Assembly: GCF_039536765.1 (NCBI RefSeq)
Contig: NZ_BAAAZF010000001.1
Span: 62,001-126,000 of the forward strand
DNA: 64,000 nt
Direction: 5' to 3'
Origin: Parerythrobacter jejuensis
GTDB taxonomy: Bacteria; Pseudomonadota; Alphaproteobacteria; Sphingomonadales; Sphingomonadaceae
Positions within the stretch are counted from its first letter, which is position 1, and the number at the start of each line of letters is the position of its first letter. Of this stretch, positions 35,005 to 44,901 are shown piece by piece. Position numbers and translations under genes: made by a program. The notes beneath the pieces were generated by a model. The model had not been told where the DNA came from. It did not search any database and worked only from the letters and a program-made list of their open reading frames with translations.

Positions 35005-37308
35005 ATGTTCGACAAGAAAACCGTATCGTTGGAGTGGGGCGGGAAAACCCTCACCCTCGAAACCGGTCAGATCGCCCGTCAGGCAGACGGCGCCGTGCTG
35101 GCCACCTATGGCGAAACCGTGGTGCTGTGCGCCGTGACCGCCGCCAAGAGCGTCAAGGAAGGCCAGGATTTCTTCCCGCTGACCGTTCACTATCAGGAAA
35201 AATTCTCCGCTGCGGGCCGTATCCCGGGCGGCTTCTTCAAGCGCGAAGGCCGCGCTACGGAGAAGGAAACGCTCACCTCGCGTCTGATCGACCGTCCGTG
35301 TCGTCCGCTGTTCCCGGAAGGTTTCTACAACGAAATCAACGTGATCTGCCAGGTTCTTTCCTATGATGGTGAGACCGAGCCAGATATCGTCGCGATGATC
35401 GCAGCCTCGGCTGCGCTGACCATTTCGGGTCTGCCGTTCATGGGTCCGATTGGCGCTGCGCGCGTCGGCTTCAACAATGATGGCGAATATGTCCTCAACC
35501 CGACCGTCACAGACGCGCTGGGCGAAGACGGCAATCTCGATCTTGTTGTCGCCGCTACGCAAGACGCGGTGATGATGGTTGAATCCGAAGCCAAGGAACT
35601 GACCGAAGAGCAGATGCTCGGCGCAGTGATGTTCGCACACGAGGAAAGCCGCAAGGTCATCGGTGCGATCATTGATCTCGCCGAACAGGCTGCCAAGGAT
35701 CCGTGGGAACTCGATCCGGTCGAAGACAAGACCGCTGCTCTGGAAGAGCTGCGCGGCGTCATCGGCGACGATCTGGCTGCTGCCTACAAGATCACCGACA
35801 AGTCGGCCCGTCAGGATGCGGTGAATGCCGCTCGTACCAAGGCGCGCGATCACTACGCCGATCTCGCTGAAAGCGATCCGGGCCAGTATATGGGCATCCT
35901 CAAGCTCGTGAAGAAGCTGGAAAGCGACATCGTGCGCAAGGCCATTCTCAAGGATGGCCAGCGCATCGACGGTCGTAAGACGGACGAAGTACGTCCGATC
36001 GAAGCGATGGTCGGCCTGCTTCCACGGACCCATGGTTCGGCGCTGTTCACCCGCGGTGAAACGCAGGCGATCTGCACCACCACGCTGGGCACCAAGGATG
36101 CCGAGCAGATGATCGATGGTCTGGAAGGGCTTAGCTACAGCAACTTCATGCTGCACTACAACTTCCCGCCCTATTCGGTTGGCGAAGTGGGCCGTTTCGG
36201 GTTCACCAGCCGCCGCGAAACCGGTCACGGCAAGCTCGCCTTCCGTGCCCTTCGTCCGGTTCTGCCCGATACGGAAGAATTCCCGTACACCATCCGCGTC
36301 CTGTCCGACATCACGGAGTCCAACGGCTCGAGCTCGATGGCGACGGTCTGCGGTGGCAGTCTCTCGATGATGGATGCCGGCGTTCCGCTCAAGCGTCCTG
36401 TGTCGGGTATTGCCATGGGCCTGATCCTGGAAGGTGATGATTTCACCGTCCTGTCAGACATTCTGGGTGACGAAGATCACCTGGGCGACATGGACTTCAA
36501 GGTGGCCGGTTCCGAAGCAGGGATCACCTCGCTGCAGATGGACATCAAGGTGGCTGGCATCACACAGGAAATCATGACCCAGGCGCTGGAGCAGGCGAAA
36601 GCTGGCCGTGCGCACATCCTGGGCAAGATGACCGATGCTCTGGGCTCTTCGCGCGGCGAAGTTTCCAAGCATGCTCCGCGTATCGAAACGATGCAGATCG
36701 ACAAGTCGAAGATCCGTGACATCATCGGCACTGGCGGCAAGGTCATCCGTGAAATCGTCTCGGAAACCGGCGCCAAGGTCGACATTGATGATGAAGGCAC
36801 GATCAAGATCTCGTCCTCGAACGCTGATGAAATTGCAGCGGCACGGGCATGGATCGAAGGCATTGTGGAAGAGGCCGAAGTCGGCAAGATCTACAACGGC
36901 AAGGTCGTCAACATCGTAGATTTCGGTGCATTCGTGAACTTCATGGGTGGCAAGGACGGTCTCGTCCACGTCTCCGAAATGAAGAACGAGCGGGTCGAGA
37001 AGGTGACCGACGTTGTGTCCGAAGGGCAGGAAGTTAAAGTCAAGGTCCTCGAAATCGACCAGCGCGGCAAGGTCCGCCTGTCGATGCGCGTTGTTGACCA
37101 GGAAACCGGCGAAGAGCTGGAAGACACCCGCCCGCCGCGCGAACCGCGTGGTGACAAGGGCGGCCGTGGTGGCGGTGATCGTCGCCCGCGTGGCGGCGGC
37201 GGTGGCCGTGGTCGCGGTGGTGATCGTGGTCCGCGCCGTGACGGCGGTGGCGACAAGGGCGGAAACGGTGGCGGAGAAGGCCACGTTCCCGACTTCCTGA
37301 AGGACTAA
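35005..37308 (+). CDS. pnp: polynucleotide phosphorylase
   Basis: 767 residues. Two RNase PH domains with an all-helical linker, a KH domain with [12 protein letters not shown] (from residue 573), an S1 domain (about 630-700), then a Gly/Arg-rich tail (about 711-752). It degrades RNA 3'-5' with phosphate and is a degradosome partner; the RGG-like tail may bind RNA or other proteins. It starts after the rpsO terminator and ends at a strong terminator. Confidence 0.97.
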   Translation: MFDKKTVSLEWGGKTLTLETGQIARQADGAVLATYGETVVLCAVTAAKSVKEGQDFFPLTVHYQEKFSAAGRIPGGFFKREGRATEKETLTSRLIDRPCRPLFPEGFYNEINVICQVLSYDGETEPDIVAMIAASAALTISGLPFMGPIGAARVGFNNDGEYVLNPTVTDALGEDGNLDLVVAATQDAVMMVESEAKELTEEQMLGAVMFAHEESRKVIGAIIDLAEQAAKDPWELDPVEDKTAALEELRGVIGDDLAAAYKITDKSARQDAVNAARTKARDHYADLAESDPGQYMGILKLVKKLESDIVRKAILKDGQRIDGRKTDEVRPIEAMVGLLPRTHGSALFTRGETQAICTTTLGTKDAEQMIDGLEGLSYSNFMLHYNFPPYSVGEVGRFGFTSRRETGHGKLAFRALRPVLPDTEEFPYTIRVLSDITESNGSSSMATVCGGSLSMMDAGVPLKRPVSGIAMGLILEGDDFTVLSDILGDEDHLGDMDFKVAGSEAGITSLQMDIKVAGITQEIMTQALEQAKAGRAHILGKMTDALGSSRGEVSKHAPRIETMQIDKSKIRDIIGTGGKVIREIVSETGAKVDIDDEGTIKISSSNADEIAAARAWIEGIVEEAEVGKIYNGKVVNIVDFGAFVNFMGGKDGLVHVSEMKNERVEKVTDVVSEGQEVKVKVLEIDQRGKVRLSMRVVDQETGEELEDTRPPREPRGDKGGRGGGDRRPRGGGGGRGRGGDRGPRRDGGGDKGGNGGGEGHVPDFLKD

Positions 37309-37331
37309 CCCTTCCGCCGAACCGACAAGAG

Positions 37332-37364
37332 AGGGCCGCGATCGTTTCGCGGCCCTTTCCTTTT
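37332..37364 (+). terminator. strong rho-independent terminator after pnp
   Basis: A 10-bp stem AGGGCCGCGA (37332-37341) / TCGCGGCCCT (37347-37356) with a 5-base loop is followed by TTCCTTTT. It closes the translation/RNA operon. Confidence 0.9.
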
Positions 37365-37391
37365 GTGCGCCACACAGACTAGGAGCCGCCC

Positions 37392-38069
37392 ATGCTAGAA
37401 CGCAAATTGATCGACACCGCACAGGTACCGGACGGGGAAGAGCTCCAGCTGATCAGCCACGGGCGCGATTTCATGATCGTGTTCCAGCGCAACGAGCTGA
37501 TGAGCACCCGGATGCAATATTCCGAAGAGCAGCTGGCCGAGCAGACGATGGACCGGCTCAAGGGCAGCGAGCCGCGCATGCTGATTGGTGGCTATGGCAT
37601 GGGCTTTACGCTGCGTGCAGCTTTGGCGCGGATGGGGCCGGGCGGTCAGGCCGTCGTGGCCGAATTGGTGCCGGAGATCATTGAATGGGCCAAGGGCCCG
37701 ATGGCGCATCTGACCGGCGATACGCTGGACGATCCACGTCTTGATCTGAAAATCTGCGATGTGATGGCGCTGATCGATGATGCCAATGATGGCACGTGTG
37801 AGAAATTCGATGCGATCCTGCTCGATGTTGATAACGGACCGGATGGGATCGTGCGCGAGGAAAACAACCGGCTCTATTCCCGCACTGGCCTCGCTCGCGC
37901 GCGCGATGCTCTCAAACCGGGTGGCGTCCTGGCGATCTGGTCGGCAGCCGCTGATCCGGCCTTCAACAAGCGCCTGCGAGATGCGCGCTTCCAGGTCGAA
38001 GAGCGCTTTTTCCGTGCACGGCCCAACAACAAGGGGCCGCGCCACACAATCTGGTTCGCGAAGCTCTAG
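37392..38069 (+). CDS. spermidine-synthase-like methyltransferase-fold protein
   Basis: 225 residues with a Rossmann-like core: MLIGGYGMGFTLRAAL (about 63-78, motif I), VVAELVPEIIEWA (motif post-I) and FDAILLDVDNGPDG. It resembles the spermidine synthase-like group that lacks the N-terminal polyamine domain and is often fused or orphan. Substrate unknown. Its stop overlaps the DUF481 gene tail to tail. Confidence 0.8.
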   Translation: MLERKLIDTAQVPDGEELQLISHGRDFMIVFQRNELMSTRMQYSEEQLAEQTMDRLKGSEPRMLIGGYGMGFTLRAALARMGPGGQAVVAELVPEIIEWAKGPMAHLTGDTLDDPRLDLKICDVMALIDDANDGTCEKFDAILLDVDNGPDGIVREENNRLYSRTGLARARDALKPGGVLAIWSAAADPAFNKRLRDARFQVEERFFRARPNNKGPRHTIWFAKL

Positions 38070-38983
38070 AACCCGTAGATCAATGTGAAGCGTGTGAGCG
38101 TGTCGGTCTTGATCGCGCCGGCAGGCGGGTTTGTATCGTGCTCCACGCTGTAGGAGATGCGCGCCTTGATGGCCCCGGTCAGGCCCGCTTCGATTCCGGT
38201 GTTGGACAGAAAAGTACTGTTACCGCTCTGCACGAATGCGCTCGCATCCTGAGTCAGCGTAATGGTGTCGGCGATCTTCCAGTCAAAATCGAGCGCTGCC
38301 AGCCCGGCCAAGCGGGAATCGGTCGTGCCGTTCACCCTCTCAGTACGGCGCCAGGCAGGGCCAGCCTTGACCTCGAAGTTCATCCTTTCGTTTTCGATTA
38401 CCCGGTAACCAAGGCCGCCTGAGGCAGAGTGACGCGCAGAGAAGCCTTGGAAGCGGTCTCGCTCATATTGTGCCAGGGCATAGGCGTAGAGATCGCCGCT
38501 GATGTCATAATTCGGTTCGTAGGAAGCAAGGAATTGCTCTCGCGTGGTGACGCCGTTGCTGCGCTGGTAATCGATCAAGCCGCGCAATTTGTGACGCCAG
38601 TCGATGCCGACCCGTTGCAGCTTCAAACCGGCCGTGATGCCCGTGTTGGAACTGTTGCCGGTGGATCGGAAGGCGCCGATCTGGCCTTCACCTTTCCAGT
38701 TATCGAACAGGCCCGCCTTGCGGATGGATTCCTCTTCTGCGGCCGCCTCCTCGGCGGCGAGCGCTAGCTGCCGGGCATCGAATTCGGCAGCGATCACGTC
38801 GATTTCGGCGATATCGTCCGGATGCACTTCACGGGCCAGTTCGATCACGGTGGCGACCTTGTCAGCATCGCCACTGGCAATCGCCGCGTCGATCATCGCG
38901 CGGGTGCTTTCGGGCAGCTCTGCCAGCGCAGGCGTGGTGAGGAGTCCCGCCGCGAGCGGCAGGGTGAGTGTCATCAAACGCAT
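38066..38983 (-). CDS. DUF481 outer-membrane beta-barrel protein
   Basis: 305 residues. A signal peptide (LTLPLAAGLLTTPALA) is followed by a short helical, Ala/Glu-rich region (about 60-90) and then DUF481: GEGQIGAFRSTGNSSNTGIT, alternating strands and a C-terminal aromatic LIYGF suited to BAM insertion. Family members are putative salt-induced outer-membrane proteins. Stands alone. Confidence 0.88.
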   Translation of the reverse strand: MRLMTLTLPLAAGLLTTPALAELPESTRAMIDAAIASGDADKVATVIELAREVHPDDIAEIDVIAAEFDARQLALAAEEAAAEEESIRKAGLFDNWKGEGQIGAFRSTGNSSNTGITAGLKLQRVGIDWRHKLRGLIDYQRSNGVTTREQFLASYEPNYDISGDLYAYALAQYERDRFQGFSARHSASGGLGYRVIENERMNFEVKAGPAWRRTERVNGTTDSRLAGLAALDFDWKIADTITLTQDASAFVQSGNSTFLSNTGIEAGLTGAIKARISYSVEHDTNPPAGAIKTDTLTRFTLIYGF

Positions 38984-39040
38984 GAAGTCATTCCTTTTGG
39001 GATCAGCGTGTTGCAGCGCACCACTGTCCGTCGCGCTGGT

Positions 39041-39562
39041 TCAGGTCTTGATCCGAACGGCGCCCATATAGTCCATCTTGCCGATCGGGACACCCAGCAT
39101 TCGTGCGATGGAATAGGCGGCGGTGCAGTGGAAGTAGAAATTCGGCTGGCTGAAGCTGAGCAGGAAATCCTCGACAGTGAAATCCATGCCGCGGTCCTTG
39201 AATTCGAACCGCATATCGCGCCCCATCCAGCTCTCCATCTCGTCCTCGTTGAGGGCCTTCATAACTTCGACGGCATTGGCGAGCTTGGCCCGCAATTCCT
39301 CAAAGCTTGTGGGAGGCGGGTTGAGGTCGGGCGAATAGAGCCCCTCACGAACAGCTTCGATTGCTCCCGCCGTATGCTCGGCGACGCTTTTGACCTGGTA
39401 ACAGAAGGGCAGCATGTCCTCGATCAGGCGTGCGCCAATGATTGTGCCATGGTCGCAACCCTCGTCCGCGCACCATTGCTCGGTCTTGTCGAGCAGGTGA
39501 TTGGCGGTGCCAAGCATTTGCAGGGCACTTGGCACATAGGCGGCGTGTAGACTGAGCGGCAT
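39041..39562 (-). CDS. DUF1993 protein
   Basis: 173 residues with the DUF1993 pattern: LQMLGTANHLLDKTEQWC, the KSVAEHTAGAIEAV helix and FLLSFSQPNFYFHCTAAYSI near the end, suggesting a DinB-like four-helix bundle. Function unknown. It lies downstream of gcrA but beyond a terminator, so it is probably transcribed on its own. Confidence 0.88.
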   Translation of the reverse strand: MPLSLHAAYVPSALQMLGTANHLLDKTEQWCADEGCDHGTIIGARLIEDMLPFCYQVKSVAEHTAGAIEAVREGLYSPDLNPPPTSFEELRAKLANAVEVMKALNEDEMESWMGRDMRFEFKDRGMDFTVEDFLLSFSQPNFYFHCTAAYSIARMLGVPIGKMDYMGAVRIKT

Positions 39563-39607
39563 GTGGATTCTCCCGTGGGGATTCGCGGTGTCGATTGTGG
39601 CTTAAGC

Positions 39608-39639
39608 AAAAGGCCCGCCGGATGGAACCAGCGGGCCTT
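39608..39639 (-). terminator. terminator after gcrA
   Basis: A 9-bp stem AAGGCCCGC (39610-39618) / GCGGGCCTT (39631-39639); read leftward it ends in TTTT. It lies 20 bases past the gcrA stop codon and separates gcrA from the DUF1993 gene. Confidence 0.8.
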
Positions 39640-39658
39640 CGCAATTCTTGAATGATGC

Positions 39659-40336
39659 CTAGCGGACGCGGGGGCCGCCAAAGGGAAGGGGCGGTGGGGG
39701 CCTGCGCGCACCACGGGGCAGCTGTGCCTGGTAGGCGCGGCCACAATGTTCGACGCAATAGGGGAAGCCGGGGTTCACCTGCTCGCCGCAGAAATGGAAA
39801 TCGGGTTCGCCAGGATGGCCCATCGGCCAGCGGCATACTTTGTCGCTTAGATCCAGCAGGCTGGTCTTGTCAGAAATTTCCGGGCTCGGCTTGGCAGGTA
39901 CCAGGCGGCGCGGCGGGGCAGGGGGGATCGGTGCCTGCTGATCACCTGGGCCCTGGCGCAGGAAGCCACCCGGCCCGACCGATACGATCTTGGGCAGATC
40001 GCTCTTCCCGGCATTGGGCAGCGGCTGAGACGGAACCTGGCCACCGGCATTGCTCGGCCCGGCAGCAGGGCGTGCAGCCGGTTTGGGCGCAGCGGGGCGG
40101 GCCGCAGGCTTCGCCACAGGCTTCTTCGCCGCTGGCTTGGCCGCAGGCTTCGCTGCTGCTTTCTTCTTGTCGTTCGCTTTAACCGGTGAAGGGCGTGATT
40201 TCAGGCCCAGCCGGTGCGCCTTGCCGATCACGGCATTGCGCGAAACACCGCCCAGCTCCTCTGCGATCTGGCTGGCTGTAGAGCCGCCTTCCCACATCTT
40301 CTTGAGCGTTGCAGTGCGTTCTTCAGTCCAACTCAT
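39659..40336 (-). CDS. gcrA: cell-cycle regulator GcrA
   Basis: 225 residues. The N-terminal helix-turn-helix (MSWTEERTATLKKMWEGG, then SRNAVIGKAHRLGL) binds methylated GANTC promoters with sigma-70. The C-terminal domain has the conserved CRWPMGHPGEPDFHFCG and PYCVEHCGRAYQ cysteine motifs. Between them is a Lys/Pro/Ala-rich linker (about 50-110). GcrA is confined to alphaproteobacteria and supports the taxonomic call. Confidence 0.95.
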   Translation of the reverse strand: MSWTEERTATLKKMWEGGSTASQIAEELGGVSRNAVIGKAHRLGLKSRPSPVKANDKKKAAAKPAAKPAAKKPVAKPAARPAAPKPAARPAAGPSNAGGQVPSQPLPNAGKSDLPKIVSVGPGGFLRQGPGDQQAPIPPAPPRRLVPAKPSPEISDKTSLLDLSDKVCRWPMGHPGEPDFHFCGEQVNPGFPYCVEHCGRAYQAQLPRGARRPPPPLPFGGPRVR

Positions 40337-40432
40337 ATCCGGGAATGCCCATCCAAAATTTCTGTCGATCCGTCATATAGGGACGGACCATCCAACTTGC
40401 CAGCGGCGAACGCAGCGCCTACCCGCCGCCGC

Positions 40433-41314
40433 ATGCCTGATCAAGCGCCCACTGAAGACGCCCAATTCGTCGACACAACTGCCGGGGAAGCTCCGCGGTT
40501 CACACCGCGCGGAGAACCGATGATCACCGGGATCAACCGGATCGGTTTGTGGAGCCTCTATATGAAGGAGGTCCGGCGCTTTCTCAAGGTGCAGACACAG
40601 ACGATCTGGGCCCCGGCCGTCACAACCTTGCTGTTTCTGGTGATCTTCTCGGTCGCGCTGGGACGCGGTGGGCGTGAAGTTCTGGGAGTTCCGTTCTCCA
40701 GCTTCGTCGCGCCGGGGCTGATCGTGATGGGCATGATGCAAAACGCGTTCGCCAATTCCAGTTTCTCGCTCCTGTCGGGCAAGATCCAGGGGACGATAAT
40801 TGATCTGCTGATGCCGCCTTTGTCCGAAGGGGAGTTGATGACCGGCATTATCGCGGCAGCGGTGACGCGCGCTGTGATGGTTGGCGGTGCAGTTTCGCTG
40901 GCGATGGTACTGTGGCCCGGAGTGAACTTGGGCATCGCCGCGCCGTGGGCGATCATCTGGTTCGGCCTGATGGGCGCGATCATGCTGGCCTTGATGGGTC
41001 TGCTGACCTCTATCTGGTCGGAGAAGTTCGATCACAATGCGGCCATCACCAATTTTGTGATTGCACCGCTCAGCCTGCTTTCGGGCACTTTCTATGTGAT
41101 CGACAACCTGGCCGAGGTATTCCAGCTGGTCAGCCGCGCCAACCCGTTCTTTTATGTGATCTCCGGCTTCCGCTACGGATTTCTGGGTGAGAGCGATATT
41201 GGCGTGGGGGCTGCGCCGGTTGTCACCGCAGCCATCGGGCTGGGTGTGTTCAACCTGCTATTCGCGATCCTGGTCTATCGCGTGCTGAAGTCTGGTTGGA
41301 AGATCAAGGACTAG
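40433..41314 (+). CDS. ABC-2 type transporter permease
   Basis: 293 residues from ATG 40433; an internal ATG at 40520 would give a 264-residue protein that begins with the conserved region. Six membrane segments follow VRRFLKVQTQTIWAPAVTTL, with SGTFYVIDNLAEVFQLVSRA and RANPFFYVISGFRYG, the ABC-2/NodJ-like pattern. The partner ATPase is not next to it in either direction. Substrate unknown. Divergent from gcrA. Confidence 0.88.
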   Translation: MPDQAPTEDAQFVDTTAGEAPRFTPRGEPMITGINRIGLWSLYMKEVRRFLKVQTQTIWAPAVTTLLFLVIFSVALGRGGREVLGVPFSSFVAPGLIVMGMMQNAFANSSFSLLSGKIQGTIIDLLMPPLSEGELMTGIIAAAVTRAVMVGGAVSLAMVLWPGVNLGIAAPWAIIWFGLMGAIMLALMGLLTSIWSEKFDHNAAITNFVIAPLSLLSGTFYVIDNLAEVFQLVSRANPFFYVISGFRYGFLGESDIGVGAAPVVTAAIGLGVFNLLFAILVYRVLKSGWKIKD

Positions 41315-41916
41315 CCGCGCTGGCGGCGGTCACGTTCGACCACGTCCCCGATTGTTTGCTCAACCTCGAGAACGTTGGCGACTTCGCCCAGATGGAAAAC
41401 CTCGGTAGAACGGTCTCCGTCGCCATCGACACCAACCCGGATGGCGATTGTCAGGCTGCCACTCCCGTCACTGCGCTCGCTGCGCTTGATATGGCCGATG
41501 CGGTTGGCCGGCACCGTCTCCGACGATAGCGAGCGACCCAGGGTCAACTTGATCAAACGCTGATTGGTCACCGCGAACTGAGTTTTGCTTGCCGTGAAAA
41601 GGGGAAGGAACGGCGTCGAGAGCATGCCGAGGCCAACGGCAATGAAAGGCACACCGAAAAGCGGGAAGGCCAGTCCAATCCATCCCCATTCGCCCTCCAT
41701 GGCTGTTGCCGCACCCCATCCGGCCATCGCAGTCCAGAACAGCGAAAAGGCTGTCCAGGGGATCGCGAACAGGAAGATGCCGAAGGAGGCAGGCTGAACC
41801 CGCGGTATGGGTCGGCCCTGCCACAGAACGCGTTCGCCACGCTGCATTTCTCGCTGGAGTGCGAGATCCAGACCATCACGGCCGGTATTGTGGGGCGAGG
41901 GGAATGTGGCGTCCAT
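41311..41916 (-). CDS. membrane protein with bacterial PH-like domain
   Basis: 201 residues. Two hydrophobic segments (about 45-65 and 77-100) sit between an N-terminal REMQRGERVLWQGRP and a C-terminal beta-rich region with FAVTNQRLIKLTL, the YdbT/bPH-2-like mark. Function unknown. The stop overlaps the permease stop tail to tail. Confidence 0.75.
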   Translation of the reverse strand: MDATFPSPHNTGRDGLDLALQREMQRGERVLWQGRPIPRVQPASFGIFLFAIPWTAFSLFWTAMAGWGAATAMEGEWGWIGLAFPLFGVPFIAVGLGMLSTPFLPLFTASKTQFAVTNQRLIKLTLGRSLSSETVPANRIGHIKRSERSDGSGSLTIAIRVGVDGDGDRSTEVFHLGEVANVLEVEQTIGDVVERDRRQRG

Positions 41917-41998
41917 GGCACAGCCATAGCGGGGCGAGGTTAGAAAGTGCTTACAGGGGCTTCGTGAGCCACCGGAGCTACACCGGCAGTGACAGGCC

Positions 41999-42379
41999 TC
42001 AGTGCGTCAAAGCCCGGCGCATCCGGTACCGTTCGCCATCGAATTCATCAAACAGTTCGGGCACTTGCGGGTGCTCGACCGGGCCACTTTCTCCGTCCTG
42101 CAGCAGGTTTTGCTGGCTGACATAAGCGACATAGGACGATTCATCATTCTCGGCGAAGAGATGATAGAACGGCTGGTCCCGGCGAGGCCGGATTTCCTGC
42201 GGGATGGATTCGTACCATTCCTCGCTATTGGCGAAGACCGGATCGATATCGAAGATCACACCGCGGAAATCGAACCGTCGGTGCCGCACGACATCCCCGA
42301 TAGCGAAGCGGGCGCTCAGCTTGCGGGGAACTTCGATCTGGCGGCCGGCCTGGGGCGAGAAGAAAGACGCACTATCCAT
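41999..42379 (-). CDS. hspQ: heat-shock protein HspQ
   Basis: 126 residues from ATG 42379; a longer frame exists but the region before this ATG is not protein-like. It carries the HspQ/YccV core AKFAIGDVVRHRRFDFRG-type segment (here ARFAIGDVVRHR), DIDPVFANSEEWYESIP and the C-terminal PFYHLFAENDESSYVAYVSQ. HspQ binds hemimethylated DNA in some assays and acts as an adaptor and substrate of Lon. Confidence 0.9.
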   Translation of the reverse strand: MDSASFFSPQAGRQIEVPRKLSARFAIGDVVRHRRFDFRGVIFDIDPVFANSEEWYESIPQEIRPRRDQPFYHLFAENDESSYVAYVSQQNLLQDGESGPVEHPQVPELFDEFDGERYRMRRALTH

Positions 42380-42539
42380 ACACTGAATATAGGGGGCGGT
42401 GTGCAGTGCACAATGGGGCCTTTCGTCCCGTCCCCTGATTTCGCCACTTTCAGGGCTTGGCAACACGGCGCGCTTGGGCTAGCAGCCGCGCTTCCTGATC
42501 GACCGGCGTGCCTGCCACGCCGTAAGTACTGACCTTTGC

Positions 42540-42628
<89 letters not shown>

Positions 42629-42889
42629 CAAACCGCCAGTAATTGTCTCAGCATTGAGGGGCCAACCGTGAGCCAGCGGAACAGGCGGGTTTAGGTGGTC
42701 GATGCAGGTCCGCAGCCCACGCACTCAATAGCGATAGCTTTGTGAGTGATCGTCATTTCACGCTCCGGCTGGTTGGCCAAGGTTGAGTGGCAATCCCTCT
42801 TGGAATGAGAGTGGGCAGAGACCATGCGTTTCCTGCAAGGAGAATACAATCTCGCATTGGGATAGCATTCCCGGGCTTCATCGATCGAA

Positions 42890-44851
42890 CTATGGACGCT
42901 TGTTTAGCGCCAGTTGAATGATGGCTCGCGTTCCTTCACCCGGCGCTGACAATAGTTCAAGCGACAGATCGTGCCGCTCGGCGAGTTCGCGGATAATGGC
43001 CAAGCCCAAGCCTTCACCGCTCGAGTGTTCGCCCTTTTCGCCGGACCTTTGCAGCCGCTCGATGTCAGCCGTTCTCATCCCTCGGCCATCGTCCTCAACG
43101 ACGATTTTCAGCGTATTGCTATCCTCAGTCCAGACGCGCACCAGAGTCGGCTGGGCGTGGCGCAATGCATTAGCGACGAGATTGCTGGTTGCCCGGATCA
43201 AGGCGAGTGCAGGGACGGTAGTCACTGCAGCCGTCGGTTCGATTTCCAACGCAATTCCTGCCGCCTCTGCCTCGGCGCGAAACATGTCGTCGACAGTGCG
43301 CAGGATCAGGTTGAGTGAGTAAGGCTCTGCCTCTTGGTCAAATTTGTCACCCCCTTGCGGTGAGCGCTCCTTGTACTCCTCAGTCAGCTTTTCGAGATAG
43401 TCGATCGCTTCACCGAGCCTTGACTGAAGCGGAAGAGAAATGTTGCCAGACTCGCTGGCAAGCGCCTGACGCAGACCCACCAGCGGTTGGCGGATATCGT
43501 GGCTAGCAGCAGCAAGTTGGCGTTTTCTCCGGCTTGCGGCTTCACGGGCGCGCACATATTCACGCTCGGCTTCAAGCAGCTTCCGGTCGGAATCTGCCTG
43601 AGATCGGAGCGCAGCGATCCGTTCTTCGGTCATTCGGTCACGCTCTCGTCGTGTGCGGCGCAGATCGACGAGCACCATGAAGAGAATGCCCATGGCTGCG
43701 AGCAACCGCAAGACATCGCGCAACCATTCGATCGTCAGATCGGGCAGGTAGCGGCCCAGATAAAAGGGCTCGACCAGTACGGCCCCCACTGCGCATGCGA
43801 CCATGATGGCGCCTGCAATCAACCGCAGCCGCGGCGCGATATCGAAACGGAAGGCAATCACGCAGCTGAATAGCAGCAGGCTGAGGTAATAGGCCCAGAT
43901 AATGTCGGTCGTCACATCGGAAACAATCGCGACCCAGACAAGCGGCAGCGGCAGGACAATAGCGAGGCCGGACATCAGGGGTTTTCGATGCAGGCCCAGG
44001 CTCTCTTTGAAAGCAAACAGGAACGCGTAGTAAAGAAAGAATGTTGCCGCCAGCGTGAGCACTTCCCAGATCTGCCGCCCTTGTTGGGGCGTGGCGCCAT
44101 AGGTCGTCGTGTAGAGTGACGCATCGACCTGGATCATCACCAGCGAGTATCCGATCGCGATAAGCAATCCGATCCGCCGCTTTGTGACAACAGCGATAAC
44201 CGCTAGCACGATGCCGATGATCAGGAGCGTGAAGGTGAAGCCAGCCTTGATGAGAGTTGCGACGACCTGATTGCGGCCCAGCTCACCTTCGCGAAAAACG
44301 CCGAGAGTGGGGCGATCAGCCAGTGTCGTGTTGATCAGCACGAGCCGTTCTTCGCCAGGCGGCAAGTCGAAGCTCGCAGTGCGGATATAGGTCAGGTACC
44401 GTGGCACCAGGTCGCCTTCATTCGCGGATCGTGTGGCGAGAATTTCCTGTGCAGTCCCGTCGGGGGCGACGAGAATGACTTGCGGAAGGACTACGAAAAT
44501 CCCCCCAAGACCGAGAATGCGCCGGACAGGCGCTGCGTCTCTGACCGCTGAGGCCTTGATCCGCACTGCGATCCAGAGCTCGGGAGTGAAGGCGTCGATG
44601 CCGCTTGTCGACGGGAAGTCGGCTTTGAATTCGCCTCTGGCAAGAGCAGCGCGCGCTTGGTCGAGGGTAGGAGTCTGCCCCGTCCCGGCAAAGTAATAGA
44701 GCGCTTCGGTATCGATCCGTTCTACCGAAGCGTTGATTGGCACCTCTACCGGTGTTCTCGCCTCAACGGGTTGGAGCGGCCAAATGCTCGAGGCGAAAAT
44801 TGCCAGGAGCCCGAGAATCAAGAATCGCGATTTTTGCAGTGGTCCGTCCAT
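42890..44851 (-). CDS. 7TM sensor histidine kinase
   Basis: 653 residues. Signal-like N-terminus (LILGLLAIFASSIWPLQPVEA), an extracytoplasmic beta domain to about residue 190, seven membrane helices (about 195-400; 7TMR-DISM layout), a coiled coil (RRERDRMTEERIAALRSQAD), then the kinase. The phospho-acceptor is H451 in ASHDIRQPL, and N (LVANALRHA), G1 (DDGRGM) and G2 (GEGLGLAI) boxes are intact. It is divergent from the response regulator by 50 bases, its likely partner. The input signal is unknown. Confidence 0.92.
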   Translation of the reverse strand: MDGPLQKSRFLILGLLAIFASSIWPLQPVEARTPVEVPINASVERIDTEALYYFAGTGQTPTLDQARAALARGEFKADFPSTSGIDAFTPELWIAVRIKASAVRDAAPVRRILGLGGIFVVLPQVILVAPDGTAQEILATRSANEGDLVPRYLTYIRTASFDLPPGEERLVLINTTLADRPTLGVFREGELGRNQVVATLIKAGFTFTLLIIGIVLAVIAVVTKRRIGLLIAIGYSLVMIQVDASLYTTTYGATPQQGRQIWEVLTLAATFFLYYAFLFAFKESLGLHRKPLMSGLAIVLPLPLVWVAIVSDVTTDIIWAYYLSLLLFSCVIAFRFDIAPRLRLIAGAIMVACAVGAVLVEPFYLGRYLPDLTIEWLRDVLRLLAAMGILFMVLVDLRRTRRERDRMTEERIAALRSQADSDRKLLEAEREYVRAREAASRRKRQLAAASHDIRQPLVGLRQALASESGNISLPLQSRLGEAIDYLEKLTEEYKERSPQGGDKFDQEAEPYSLNLILRTVDDMFRAEAEAAGIALEIEPTAAVTTVPALALIRATSNLVANALRHAQPTLVRVWTEDSNTLKIVVEDDGRGMRTADIERLQRSGEKGEHSSGEGLGLAIIRELAERHDLSLELLSAPGEGTRAIIQLALNKRP

Positions 44852-44860
44852 CTTTTATGT

Positions 44861-44899
44861 TGCATCCCCCATTAGCTCAGGGGGGGAGTGGGATTGCAA
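44861..44899. promoter_or_regulatory. palindromic region between kinase and response-regulator genes
   Basis: TGCATCCCCCA at 44861-44871 is repeated exactly at 48046-48056 ahead of the secreted-protein genes. Here TCCCCC (44865-44870) has the partner GGGGGA (44882-44887), and TTGCA (44860-44864) the partner TGCAA (44895-44899). It fills the 50-base divergent gap and ends three bases before the regulator's ATG. Probable binding site of the response regulator. Confidence 0.55.
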
Positions 44900-44901
44900 G
44901 T

